Positions 1 to 5,072 of a DNA stretch of 5,072 bases are shown one piece after another; the first letter of the stretch is position 1, and every line of letters begins with the position of its first letter. This stretch comes from Clostridiales bacterium (GTDB taxonomy: Bacteria; Bacillota; Clostridia; Lachnospirales; Lachnospiraceae): NCBI GenBank assembly GCA_015655565.1, contig JAATEU010000463.1, positions 1 to 5,072 of the forward strand, written 5' to 3'. Under the pieces are notes generated by a model. That model was given only the letters and a program-made list of their open reading frames with translations. It searched no databases and had not been told where the DNA came from. The translations under genes were made by a program, and so were the position numbers.

Positions 1-483
1 TCCTTAGAGGAGATAAAAGAGGAATGGAATCAAATGGCGTGGGTAAAATATTCCTGGGAGGTTCCTCTGAAGGAAGGCGCATTGGATTTATTGCAATTTT
101 TGAAAGCAAACCATATAAAAGCAGGCATTGCGACCAGCAATTCCAGGGAACTGGTTGATTTAGTCATTGGCAGGCTTGGGGTTAAGGAGTATTTCCAATC
201 CATCCGGACCTCATGTGAGGTGGAGAGAGGAAAGCCTTCGCCGGAAATTTATCATCTGGTTGCCAGAGATCTGGAAGTAACCTCCAGTCAATGCTTAGTG
301 TTTGAAGATGTTATTCAGGGAATCATGGCCGGTAAAAATGCGGGTATGCAGGTTTGTGCGGTTTATGATCATTATTCAAAAGAAGACACAAAAGTAAAGC
401 AGGAGCTGGCGGATTTTTATATAGAGTCCTTTAAGGAACTTTTTGAAAAGCAATGGGAGGCAGGGAACGAAAAAGGCATATGA
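1..483 (+). CDS. HAD-superfamily hydrolase (beta-phosphoglucomutase-like phosphatase), 3' part
   Basis: The reading frame is open from the first base of the window, so the gene begins upstream; the ATG at 34 is an internal methionine, not the start. The visible 160 residues are the C-terminal half of a subfamily IA HAD phosphatase/phosphomutase. Three of the four HAD motifs are present: motif II GIATSNS (Thr/Ser near base 133), motif III with its lysine in RGKPSPEIY, and motif IV FEDVIQGIMAGKNAGM with the metal-binding Glu-Asp pair. The nucleophile motif I (DxDxT) and most of the cap domain would lie before base 1. Such enzymes are cytoplasmic, Mg-dependent and act on small phosphorylated metabolites, often sugar phosphates. 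The substrate cannot be told from this fragment. No neighbour hints at a pathway. The family call is secure; a specific role as beta-phosphoglucomutase is not. Confidence 0.9.
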   Translation, partial: SLEEIKEEWNQMAWVKYSWEVPLKEGALDLLQFLKANHIKAGIATSNSRELVDLVIGRLGVKEYFQSIRTSCEVERGKPSPEIYHLVARDLEVTSSQCLVFEDVIQGIMAGKNAGMQVCAVYDHYSKEDTKVKQELADFYIESFKELFEKQWEAGNEKGI

Positions 484-508
484 AAAACATTGCAGCTGCT
501 CTGTTTTT
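483..508 (+). terminator. possible weak intrinsic terminator after the HAD gene
   Basis: AAAAACA (483-489) can pair with TGTTTTT (502-508), with an inner GC-agct-GC loop at 492-499. The stem therefore ends in a run of five T, and a second T5 run follows at about 513-517. The stem is AU-rich and has a 2x2 internal loop, so it would be weak. It lies directly at the stop codon of the HAD gene, where a terminator would be expected. This is a pattern reading only; no folding energy was computed. Confidence 0.3.
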
Positions 509-632
509 AGACTTTTTGTTATGTTAATTATAGAAAAATAATGAAGGCGCAGAAGAAATACTGTTATCTGAGGTCAGGAATGAATTAAAATCTTATTTGA
601 ACTTTTATTGGTATATAATCAGGGAGTCGGAC

Positions 633-1622
633 ATGAAAATCATTATTGTTGAAAAGAATGAAGCAGGCCAGCGTCTGGATAAGCTTTTGCTGAAACAGTT
701 GAACAAGGCACCAAAAAGCTTTATTTATAAAATGCTTCGTAAAAAAAATATTACACTGAACGGGAAAAAAGCGGACGGTTCAGAAAAAACCAGGATAAAA
801 GATGAAATTAAGCTTTTTTTATCCGATGATACCATTGACAATTTCAGTGAAGCATTCCATACTGCAAATGTAGAGTATGATTTATCTGTGGTTTATGAAG
901 ATTCCAATATCCTGGTCGTTAACAAACCGGCCGGGTTGTTATCACAAAAGGCGGAAAAAAAAGATATATCCCTGGTTGAACATATTATTTCCTATCTTCT
1001 GGCCACAGGAGAGATAACGGAAGAAGAACTAAAGACCTTTAAGCCGGCTGTCTGCAACCGTCTGGATCGTAATACCAGTGGTTTGGTAGTGGCGGGCAAG
1101 ACGCTCCTCGGGCTGCAGACCATGTCTGAATTATTTAGGGAAAGAACACTGGACAAGTATTATTTATGTATTGTAAAAGGTACAATTAAGGAACCTCAGA
1201 TAATTTCCGGATTTTTAAAAAAGGATGAAAAAACCAATAAGGCAACCATATCCATGAAGTTTTCTGAGGGAAGCGGCCCCATACTAACGGAATACAGGCC
1301 ACTTCGATACAACGGGAAATATACCTTGCTCCGCGTGAAATTAATTACAGGCAAAACCCACCAGATTCGTGCCCATTTAAGCAGTATCGGGCATCCCATT
1401 TTGGGAGACGGGAAATATGGCGATAAAAGTATTAATCTGGAATTGAAAAAAGCATACTGCCTTGAATATCAGTTATTACATTCCTATCAGCTTAATTTTC
1501 CGCAGATGACAGGGGAATTTAAGGATTTATCCTATAAAGAATTAAAAGCTGCTCTTCCGGATTATTTTACTGTCATACAAAAGGAAATATTGAATGAATT
1601 CAACGAGTATTCCGGAAACTGA
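633..1622 (+). CDS. RluA-family pseudouridine synthase with S4 domain (RluC/RluD type)
   Basis: Predicted to isomerise specific uridines of RNA, probably 23S rRNA, to pseudouridine in the cytoplasm. The start is placed at ATG 633 (329 residues) because GGGAG at 622-626 lies 6 nt upstream; the in-frame TTG at 597 would add 12 residues and has no ribosome binding site. Domains in order: an S4 RNA-binding domain at about residues 12-46 (GQRLDKLLLKQLNKAPKS then RKKNITLNGKK); the catalytic domain opening with VVNKPAGLLSQ near residue 96; the active-site loop NRLDRNTSGLVVAGKT with catalytic Asp at about residue 145 (base 1065); and the C-terminal signature TGKTHQIRAHLSSIGHPILG at about residues 239-258. 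The length fits RluC/RluD-type enzymes. The HRLD form of the motif is NRLD here, with the essential Arg-Leu-Asp kept. Which uridine is modified cannot be decided from sequence, so no symbol is given. It appears to be a single-gene unit. Confidence 0.93.
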   Translation: MKIIIVEKNEAGQRLDKLLLKQLNKAPKSFIYKMLRKKNITLNGKKADGSEKTRIKDEIKLFLSDDTIDNFSEAFHTANVEYDLSVVYEDSNILVVNKPAGLLSQKAEKKDISLVEHIISYLLATGEITEEELKTFKPAVCNRLDRNTSGLVVAGKTLLGLQTMSELFRERTLDKYYLCIVKGTIKEPQIISGFLKKDEKTNKATISMKFSEGSGPILTEYRPLRYNGKYTLLRVKLITGKTHQIRAHLSSIGHPILGDGKYGDKSINLELKKAYCLEYQLLHSYQLNFPQMTGEFKDLSYKELKAALPDYFTVIQKEILNEFNEYSGN

Positions 1623-1707
1623 TTTTAACTGGCACAGCGTTGCTGACGCGGCAGATGGCAAAACAGGCAGTACGATTTAGCTAATTATGAGCCAGACAGT
1701 GCACTAG

Positions 1708-1860
1708 AGCGTGTTTGAAAAATCATTGCAAATTTCTGACCGTCCCACTTTGCGGTATACTGCGTTGCGATTTTGGGAATGCAGCACCACTACACTCCCA
1801 AAATCGCGCTTTGTCTCCCACAAAGTGAAACGCCTGGCACAAGCATTTTTCAAACAAACA
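1708..1860. mobile_element. MITE-like palindromic element 1, flanked by CTAG
   Basis: A 153-bp stretch with no credible gene, bounded exactly by CTAG at 1704-1707 and CTAG at 1861-1864 (the repeat is CACTAG on both sides). The terminal 16 bp are inverted repeats matching at 13 of 16 positions; the inner 11 bp are perfect, GTTTGAAAAAT (1713-1723) against ATTTTTCAAAC (1845-1855). Subterminal sequences also correspond (CACTTTG near 1746-1752, CAAAGTG at 1821-1827). The centre is a perfect 12-bp stem, GCGATTTTGGGA (1767-1778) with TCCCAAAATCGC (1796-1807), around a 17-nt loop. The whole unit can fold into one long interrupted hairpin. This fits a non-autonomous miniature inverted-repeat element with a 4-bp (CTAG) or 6-bp target duplication. 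The mobilising transposase is unknown. The 78 bases before it (1623-1700) hold nothing recognisable. Confidence 0.65.
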
Positions 1861-1864
1861 CTAG

Positions 1865-1975
1865 TAGTCCAAAAAGTTTGTTTATATGATAACCGGATAA
1901 AGTGATTAACAAGAGCTAGCTTTTGAATTATATAGAATCTCACTTTATTCTGACGATTACAAACTTTATGGACTA
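1865..1975. mobile_element. MITE-like palindromic element 2, flanked by CTAG
   Basis: A 111-bp unit lying between CTAG 1861-1864 (shared with element 1) and CTAG 1976-1979. Arms 1861-1881 and 1959-1979, flanking CTAGs included, are inverted repeats of 21 bp with one mismatch; the element's own ends are TAGTCC and GGACTA. Inside, ATAAAGTGA (1897-1905) pairs with TCACTTTAT (1940-1948), and the centre is a near-perfect palindrome, CAAGAGCTAGCTTTTG (1910-1925), itself containing a fourth CTAG. These paired segments share nearly one centre, so the unit folds as a single long hairpin. It has no coding capacity and fits a non-autonomous miniature inverted-repeat element. CTAG targets with 4-bp duplications are known for some IS5-family elements; assignment to that family is only a guess. 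Confidence 0.65.
1906..1934 (+). promoter_or_regulatory. candidate promoter inside element 2, facing recU
   Basis: TTAACA (1906-1911; 5 of 6 matches to the -35 consensus) is followed after 17 bp by TATATA (1929-1934; 4 of 6 matches to the -10). Transcription would start near 1941 and run into recU with a leader of about 80 nt, carrying only the right arm of the palindrome. A weaker alternative with the same spacing is TTGAAT (1923-1928) / TATTCT (1946-1951). No other convincing promoter was seen between element 2 and recU. Confidence 0.35.
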
Positions 1976-2021
1976 CTAGAGGAGTTTCCGAAAATACTCT
2001 TCACTTGAAAGGAGAATAAAT

Positions 2022-2567
2022 ATGCCGTCTTGGAACTCCAGGGGCCTGAGAGGTTCATCCTTAGAGGAATTAATTAATATAACCAATACCAGGTACAGGG
2101 AAAAAAAATTAGCATTGATTCAGAAGATTCCGACACCAATCACGCCAACCGCCATTGATAAGGAGAAGCGCCATATAACCTTAGCTTATTTTGAAGAAAA
2201 AAGTACGGTTGATTATATCGGTGCCGTTCAAGGGGTACCGGTCTGTTTTGATGCAAAGGAATGCGGGGCGGATACTTTTGCTTTACAGAATGTACATGAG
2301 CATCAGGTTCACTTTATGAAGGATTTTGAAGAACAGGGAGGGATTGCTTTCCTGTTGATTTATTATTCTAAGAGAAATCTGTACTACTACTTAACTTATA
2401 AACGGTTATCTGAGTTTTGGGAAAGGGCACAACAGGGTGGAAGGAAAAGCTTCCGCTTTGAGGAACTGGATAAAGATAACGAAATTCCATGTAAAAACAA
2501 TATATTTATACATTATCTTGAAAATATAGCCAGGGATATAACAAGCCGTGAAACGGGTACGGTATAA
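2022..2567 (+). CDS. recU: RecU Holliday-junction resolvase
   Basis: RecU resolves four-way DNA junctions late in homologous recombination and repair, the Firmicutes counterpart of RuvC, and also modulates RecA in B. subtilis. The 181-residue product matches the family throughout: NSRGLRGSSLEELINITN near the N-terminus (family form NRGM..E..N.TN), IQKIPTPI at the base of the stalk (residues 34-40), STVDYIGAVQG with catalytic Asp64, CFDAKE with Asp77 and Lys79 as further active-site residues, ALQNVHEHQVHFMKDFEEQGGIAF (residues 87-110), and the late GGRKS motif (139-143). The start is well supported by AAAGGAG at 2008-2014, 7 nt before ATG. The protein is shorter than B. subtilis RecU (about 206 residues), mainly because the basic N-terminal tail before NRG is missing. 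The familiar FEAKE motif is FDAKE here, an acidic-for-acidic change. In Bacilli recU usually neighbours a penicillin-binding protein gene; here it stands alone behind two mobile-element remnants. Confidence 0.93.
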   Translation: MPSWNSRGLRGSSLEELINITNTRYREKKLALIQKIPTPITPTAIDKEKRHITLAYFEEKSTVDYIGAVQGVPVCFDAKECGADTFALQNVHEHQVHFMKDFEEQGGIAFLLIYYSKRNLYYYLTYKRLSEFWERAQQGGRKSFRFEELDKDNEIPCKNNIFIHYLENIARDITSRETGTV

Positions 2568-2647
2568 TCGGATGACTGCACCGGGAAACTGCCGGGAACT
2601 TTTGCAAAATCTTCCTGCGTTCGCTGTGGAAGCATCAGGAATAAAGG

Positions 2648-2676
2648 TTGACAGACTTATAGGATTGTAATATAAT
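2648..2676 (+). promoter_or_regulatory. consensus sigma-A promoter of the his operon
   Basis: TTGACA (2648-2653) and TATAAT (2671-2676), both perfect matches to the housekeeping consensus, are separated by the optimal 17 bp. Transcription should begin around 2682-2684, giving a leader of about 135 nt before hisZ. Such a strong promoter suggests that output is limited after initiation or by a repressor, but no operator palindrome overlaps it. Confidence 0.85.
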
Positions 2677-2684
2677 AAGATACA

Positions 2685-2720
2685 TTACTATGGTAGCGAA
2701 TTATCACGTTACTATAATAA
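2685..2720 (+). promoter_or_regulatory. stem-loop at the 5' end of the hisZ leader RNA
   Basis: TATGGTAGCG (2689-2698) pairs with CGTTACTATA (2707-2716) over 10 consecutive positions, two of them G-U, around an 8-nt loop. After one mismatch ATT (2685-2687) pairs with AAT (2718-2720). The stem begins almost exactly at the predicted transcription start. The G-U pairs favour a function in RNA rather than a DNA operator. It could stabilise the transcript or form part of a regulatory leader. No T-run follows, so it is not a terminator as it stands. Confidence 0.5.
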
Positions 2721-2770
2721 AGCGACTTATTGGGAGGAATTAAATACAATTTCAGTGCTGAAGTTAGCAG

Positions 2771-2802
2771 CTTATAACCGGACGCAGGCGTGTCGTTATA
2801 AG
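2771..2802 (+). promoter_or_regulatory. stem-loop immediately upstream of the hisZ ribosome binding site
   Basis: CTTATAAC (2771-2778) pairs perfectly with GTTATAAG (2795-2802). Inside, after a 2-nt bulge, GACGC (2781-2785) pairs with GTGTC (2790-2794), one pair being G-U, closed by an AGGC tetraloop. The stem ends 3 nt before the hisZ Shine-Dalgarno GGAGG (2806-2810). This position could set ribosome access or mRNA processing at hisZ. It does not occlude the ribosome binding site itself and has no following T-run. Function is inferred from position only. Confidence 0.5.
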
Positions 2803-2816
2803 ATTGGAGGTTTATT

Positions 2817-4076
2817 ATGATAGAAAAATTATTACATACGCCGGAAGGCGTAAGGGATATTTATAATGCGGAATGTGAAAGAAAATTACAATTACAGAAT
2901 AATCTGCATCATGTTATGAAGCTCCATGGTTTTAAGGATATTCAGACACCAACCTTTGAATTCTTTGATATCTTCAGTAAAGAAAGAGGTACCGTGGCAG
3001 CAAATGATATGTATAAATTTTTTGACAGGGAAGGGAATACCCTGGTTTTAAGGCCGGATATTACACCTTCTATAGCCAGATGTGCTGCGAAATATTTTAA
3101 AGAAGAGTCTTTTCCGATCCGGTTATGTTATATGGGAAGTACCTTTATTAACAACAGCAGCTATCAGGGCAAATTAAAGGAATCAACCCAATTGGGTGCG
3201 GAATTAATCAATGACGATTCCACGGATGCCGATGCCGAAATGCTGGCCTTAACCATAGAATGCCTGTTAAGGGCAGGGCTTAAGGAATTCCAGGTTGAAA
3301 TAGGGGAAGCCGATTTTTTCCGCGGTTTAGTGGAGGAAGCCGGATTTGACGAAGAGGAAGAGAACCAGTTAAGGATTCTGATTGAGAACAAAAATATGTT
3401 TGGAGTGGAGGAATTGATCTCAAGCAAAGATATCAGTTCCGAATTAAAAACGGTATTCCTGACCTTGCCGGAACTGTTTGGCACTCTGGATAAACTTATG
3501 GCTGCAAAAGCCCTGACTAAGAATAAGAGGGCATTAAAGGCGATGGAACGTCTGGAACAATTATATAGTATTTTAACTGCATACGGGCTTGAAAAGTATA
3601 TAACCTTTGATCTTGGCATGTTAAGCAAATATAACTATTATACGGGAATCATATTCCGGGCCTATACGTACGGAACCGGTGATACGATTGCCAATGGCGG
3701 CCGTTATGATAATCTGGTGGGGCAGTTTGGAAAAAATGCTCCTGCAATCGGGCTTGCTGTTTTAGTGGATCAGCTTATGTCGGCTTTATCAAGGCAGAAA
3801 ATTGAAATAAAAGCAGAAGCTGGGAACACCCTGATTTTATATAACAAAAATCTCCTTGAAAACGCCATTGTCTTAGCCAATCATTTCAGAAATAAGGAAA
3901 TGAATATTGAACTCTTATGCGTCAATGATAAAGTAACCTTGAAAGATTACATTGCTTATTCCGAGCGTAATGGCATAGGCGGCATATTATATTTTGAAAC
4001 AGCAGAACTGATTAAGGTAATTCATACCGGCAGCGGTGAGATACAAGAGGCAGGGATTCGGGACTTTATGCAATAG
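2817..4076 (+). CDS. hisZ: ATP phosphoribosyltransferase regulatory subunit HisZ
   Basis: HisZ is a histidyl-tRNA synthetase paralogue without aminoacylation activity. It assembles with short HisG and is needed for that enzyme's activity and for histidine feedback inhibition. The 419 residues show the class II synthetase fold: HTPEGVRDIY (7-16), KLHGFKDIQTPTFEFFD (35-51, motif 1 region), LRPDITPSIAR (78-88), RLCYMGSTF (102-110, motif 2), a helical insertion (about 170-260), KYNYYTGIIFRAY (271-283), GGRYDNL (294-300) and AIGLAVLVDQLMSAL (310-324, motif 3). Residues from about 336 form a C-terminal region resembling the synthetase anticodon-binding domain. It is not HisS: the RGLDYYT histidine-binding loop reads SKYNYYTG, and motif 2 lacks the arginine expected after its start. 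GGAGG at 2806-2810 lies 6 nt before ATG. The gene opens the operon, 41 nt before hisG. Confidence 0.93.
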   Translation: MIEKLLHTPEGVRDIYNAECERKLQLQNNLHHVMKLHGFKDIQTPTFEFFDIFSKERGTVAANDMYKFFDREGNTLVLRPDITPSIARCAAKYFKEESFPIRLCYMGSTFINNSSYQGKLKESTQLGAELINDDSTDADAEMLALTIECLLRAGLKEFQVEIGEADFFRGLVEEAGFDEEEENQLRILIENKNMFGVEELISSKDISSELKTVFLTLPELFGTLDKLMAAKALTKNKRALKAMERLEQLYSILTAYGLEKYITFDLGMLSKYNYYTGIIFRAYTYGTGDTIANGGRYDNLVGQFGKNAPAIGLAVLVDQLMSALSRQKIEIKAEAGNTLILYNKNLLENAIVLANHFRNKEMNIELLCVNDKVTLKDYIAYSERNGIGGILYFETAELIKVIHTGSGEIQEAGIRDFMQ

Positions 4077-4117
4077 CTCCCGTGGAATGACTAAACTTCG
4101 TAACCTGGAGGGTTTTT

Positions 4118-4771
4118 ATGAGATATTTAACATTTGCCCTTGCCAAGGGCAGGTTGGCAAAAAAGACACTGGAAATATTAGAACAGATTGGATATTCCTG
4201 TGATGAAATGAAGGATCCGACTTCCAGAAAGCTTATTTTTGCCAATGAAGAACAAAAAATAAAAATATTTTTGGCAAAAGCCAGTGATGTACCGACTTAT
4301 GTGGAATACGGGGCGGCAGATATAGGAGTTGTCGGAAGGGATACCATATTGGAGGAAGGCCGGAAATTATATGAGGTCATTGATTTGGGCCTTGGAAAAT
4401 GTAAAATGTGTGTGGCAGGTCCCAGGGAAGCCGGGGAATTGTTGAGGCACGGTGAATTAATCCGGGTGGCGACGAAATATCCCAATATTGCAAAGGATTA
4501 TTTTTATAATAAAAAACATCAGACCGTGGAAATTATTAAGTTAAACGGTTCCATTGAACTGGCCCCGATTGTAGGGCTGTCGGAGGTAATTGTAGATATT
4601 GTTGAAACAGGTTCCACCCTGCGGGAGAATGGCCTGGAGGTGTTGGAAGAAATATGCCGGCTGTCTGCCCGCATGGTGGTAAACCAGGTCAGCATGAAGA
4701 TGGAGCATGAGAGAATCACGGAGTTAATCGGTGCCTTAAGGGAAGTTTTAGCAAATGATAAGGAGGTGTAA
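4118..4771 (+). CDS. hisG: ATP phosphoribosyltransferase catalytic subunit HisG, short form
   Basis: HisG catalyses the first, committed step of histidine synthesis: ATP plus PRPP gives phosphoribosyl-ATP and pyrophosphate. At 217 residues this is the short form, which lacks the C-terminal regulatory ACT-like domain and depends on HisZ; the adjacent hisZ fits. Signatures are FALAKGRL near the N-terminus (6-13), DPTSRKLIF (33-41), [21 protein letters not shown] (55-75 region), the [14 protein letters not shown] segment (116-129), and the PRPP-binding loop [15 protein letters not shown] (159-173), here Asp160, Glu163, Thr164, Gly165, Ser166 and Thr167. The start is supported by GGAGGG at 4107-4112, 5 nt before ATG. 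No terminator separates it from hisZ, and its last codons overlap the hisD ribosome binding site, so the three genes should be co-transcribed. Confidence 0.96.
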   Translation: MRYLTFALAKGRLAKKTLEILEQIGYSCDEMKDPTSRKLIFANEEQKIKIFLAKASDVPTYVEYGAADIGVVGRDTILEEGRKLYEVIDLGLGKCKMCVAGPREAGELLRHGELIRVATKYPNIAKDYFYNKKHQTVEIIKLNGSIELAPIVGLSEVIVDIVETGSTLRENGLEVLEEICRLSARMVVNQVSMKMEHERITELIGALREVLANDKEV

Positions 4772-4775
4772 GTAC

Positions 4776-5072
4776 ATGAAGATAGTGAAGCTGGAGGCAG
4801 AATCGAAAAAAGATATACTGAAGAATTTATTAAAAAGGAGTCCCGGCCAGTATGAAAAGTATGCGGAAACAGTGAGTCGGATTATCGAAGATGTAAAATC
4901 GAGAAAAGATCAGGCATTATTCGATTATACACAACGTTTTGACAAAGCGGAGCTGAATAAAGAGAATATCCGGGTTACGGAGAGTGAAACAGAAGAAGCA
5001 TATTCTCTCCTGGAACCGTCGGTATTAGAAGTAATCCGAAAAGCTGCGGTAAACATACAGGTATATCATGCA
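4776..5072 (+). CDS. hisD: histidinol dehydrogenase HisD, N-terminal part
   Basis: HisD oxidises L-histidinol to L-histidine in two NAD-dependent steps, using zinc, and ends the pathway. The frame stays open to the last base, giving 99 of an expected 420-440 residues. The N-terminal pattern of the family is clear: a short lead ending in LLKRSPGQYEKY, then VSRIIEDVKSRKDQALFDYT, QRFDKAEL, and IRVTESETEEAYSLL followed by LEVIRKAAVNIQVYH. The zinc- and NAD-binding and catalytic residues lie beyond the window. The start is firm: AAGGAGGTG (4760-4768) ends 7 nt before ATG and overlaps the last hisG codons, with only 4 nt between the hisG stop and this ATG. The tight spacing indicates translational as well as transcriptional linkage to hisG. 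Confidence 0.93.
   Translation, partial: MKIVKLEAESKKDILKNLLKRSPGQYEKYAETVSRIIEDVKSRKDQALFDYTQRFDKAELNKENIRVTESETEEAYSLLEPSVLEVIRKAAVNIQVYHA

Noticed and set aside
541..588. Short 15-codon frame from ATG 541
   Set aside because: No ribosome binding site, no similarity recognised, and the length is expected by chance in AT-rich intergenic DNA.
614..619. Perfect TATAAT just before the pseudouridine synthase gene
   Set aside because: There is no -35 match at 16-18 bp (591-596 is TCTTAT), and a start from it would remove the ribosome binding site at 622-626.
597..632. TTG at 597 as start of the pseudouridine synthase
   Set aside because: No ribosome binding site precedes it, and the 12 added residues do not look like family sequence. 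ATG 633 has GGGAG at the right distance.
1704..1943. Open frames on both strands within the palindromic region (+ strand 1711-1905, 64 aa; - strand 1704-1943, 79 aa)
   Set aside because: Neither has a ribosome binding site or a recognisable domain, and both are composed of the inverted-repeat elements, crossing element boundaries. They are by-products of repeat DNA.
2611..2640. Terminator after recU (CTTCC/GGAAG or TTCCTG/CAGGAA pairings)
   Set aside because: The two stems are short and mutually exclusive, and neither is followed by T residues.
2682..2816. T-box or histidine leader-peptide attenuator upstream of hisZ
   Set aside because: There is no T-box consensus, no histidine codon run, and no hairpin followed by a T-tract that could serve as an attenuator terminator.
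3164..3628. 154-aa open frame on the - strand inside hisZ
   Set aside because: It is antisense to a well-conserved gene, serine-rich from reverse codons, with no ribosome binding site or family resemblance. Other antisense frames at 1196-1399, 4297-4485 and 4519-4719 fail for the same reasons.
1..5072. Defence system, CRISPR array, phage or biosynthetic cluster
   Set aside because: All complete genes are recognised housekeeping genes. No regularly spaced direct repeats, integrase or transposase genes, or unknown multi-gene operon are present.

Overview
The window looks like a chromosomal segment of a low-GC Gram-positive anaerobe of the class Clostridia, most likely in or near the Lachnospiraceae. 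This is inferred from AT-rich codon use, strong AGGAGG-type ribosome binding sites, a RecU resolvase (a Firmicutes/Mollicutes protein), a short HisG paired with HisZ, and the wording of the HAD, HisZ and RluA-type proteins. All supported genes lie on the + strand.

Left part (1-1622): the 3' portion of a HAD-superfamily (beta-phosphoglucomutase-like) phosphatase gene that begins before the window, then a complete S4-domain RluA-family pseudouridine synthase gene. Its start is best placed at 633.

Middle (1623-2567): a 399-bp gap without a credible gene, followed by recU. Most of the gap consists of two abutting palindromic, MITE-like elements, about 153 and 111 bp long. Each sits between CTAG tetranucleotides, and the middle CTAG is shared, as expected if one element inserted into the target duplication of the other. 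The second element carries a plausible outward promoter towards recU. RecU is the Holliday-junction resolvase; this copy lacks the N-terminal extension of the Bacillus subtilis protein.

Right part (2568-5072): the start of a histidine biosynthesis operon, hisZ-hisG-hisD. It is preceded by a consensus sigma-A promoter (TTGACA, 17 bp, TATAAT) and a structured leader of about 135 nt with no T-box signature. HisZ (regulatory subunit) and the short HisG (catalytic subunit) together form the ATP phosphoribosyltransferase of the first pathway step. HisD, cut by the window end, catalyses the last two steps. Tight spacing (41 nt hisZ-hisG, 4 nt hisG-hisD) supports a single transcript.

No undescribed multi-gene system is visible. 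The observations most worth following are the paired CTAG-flanked palindromes and the hisZ leader.
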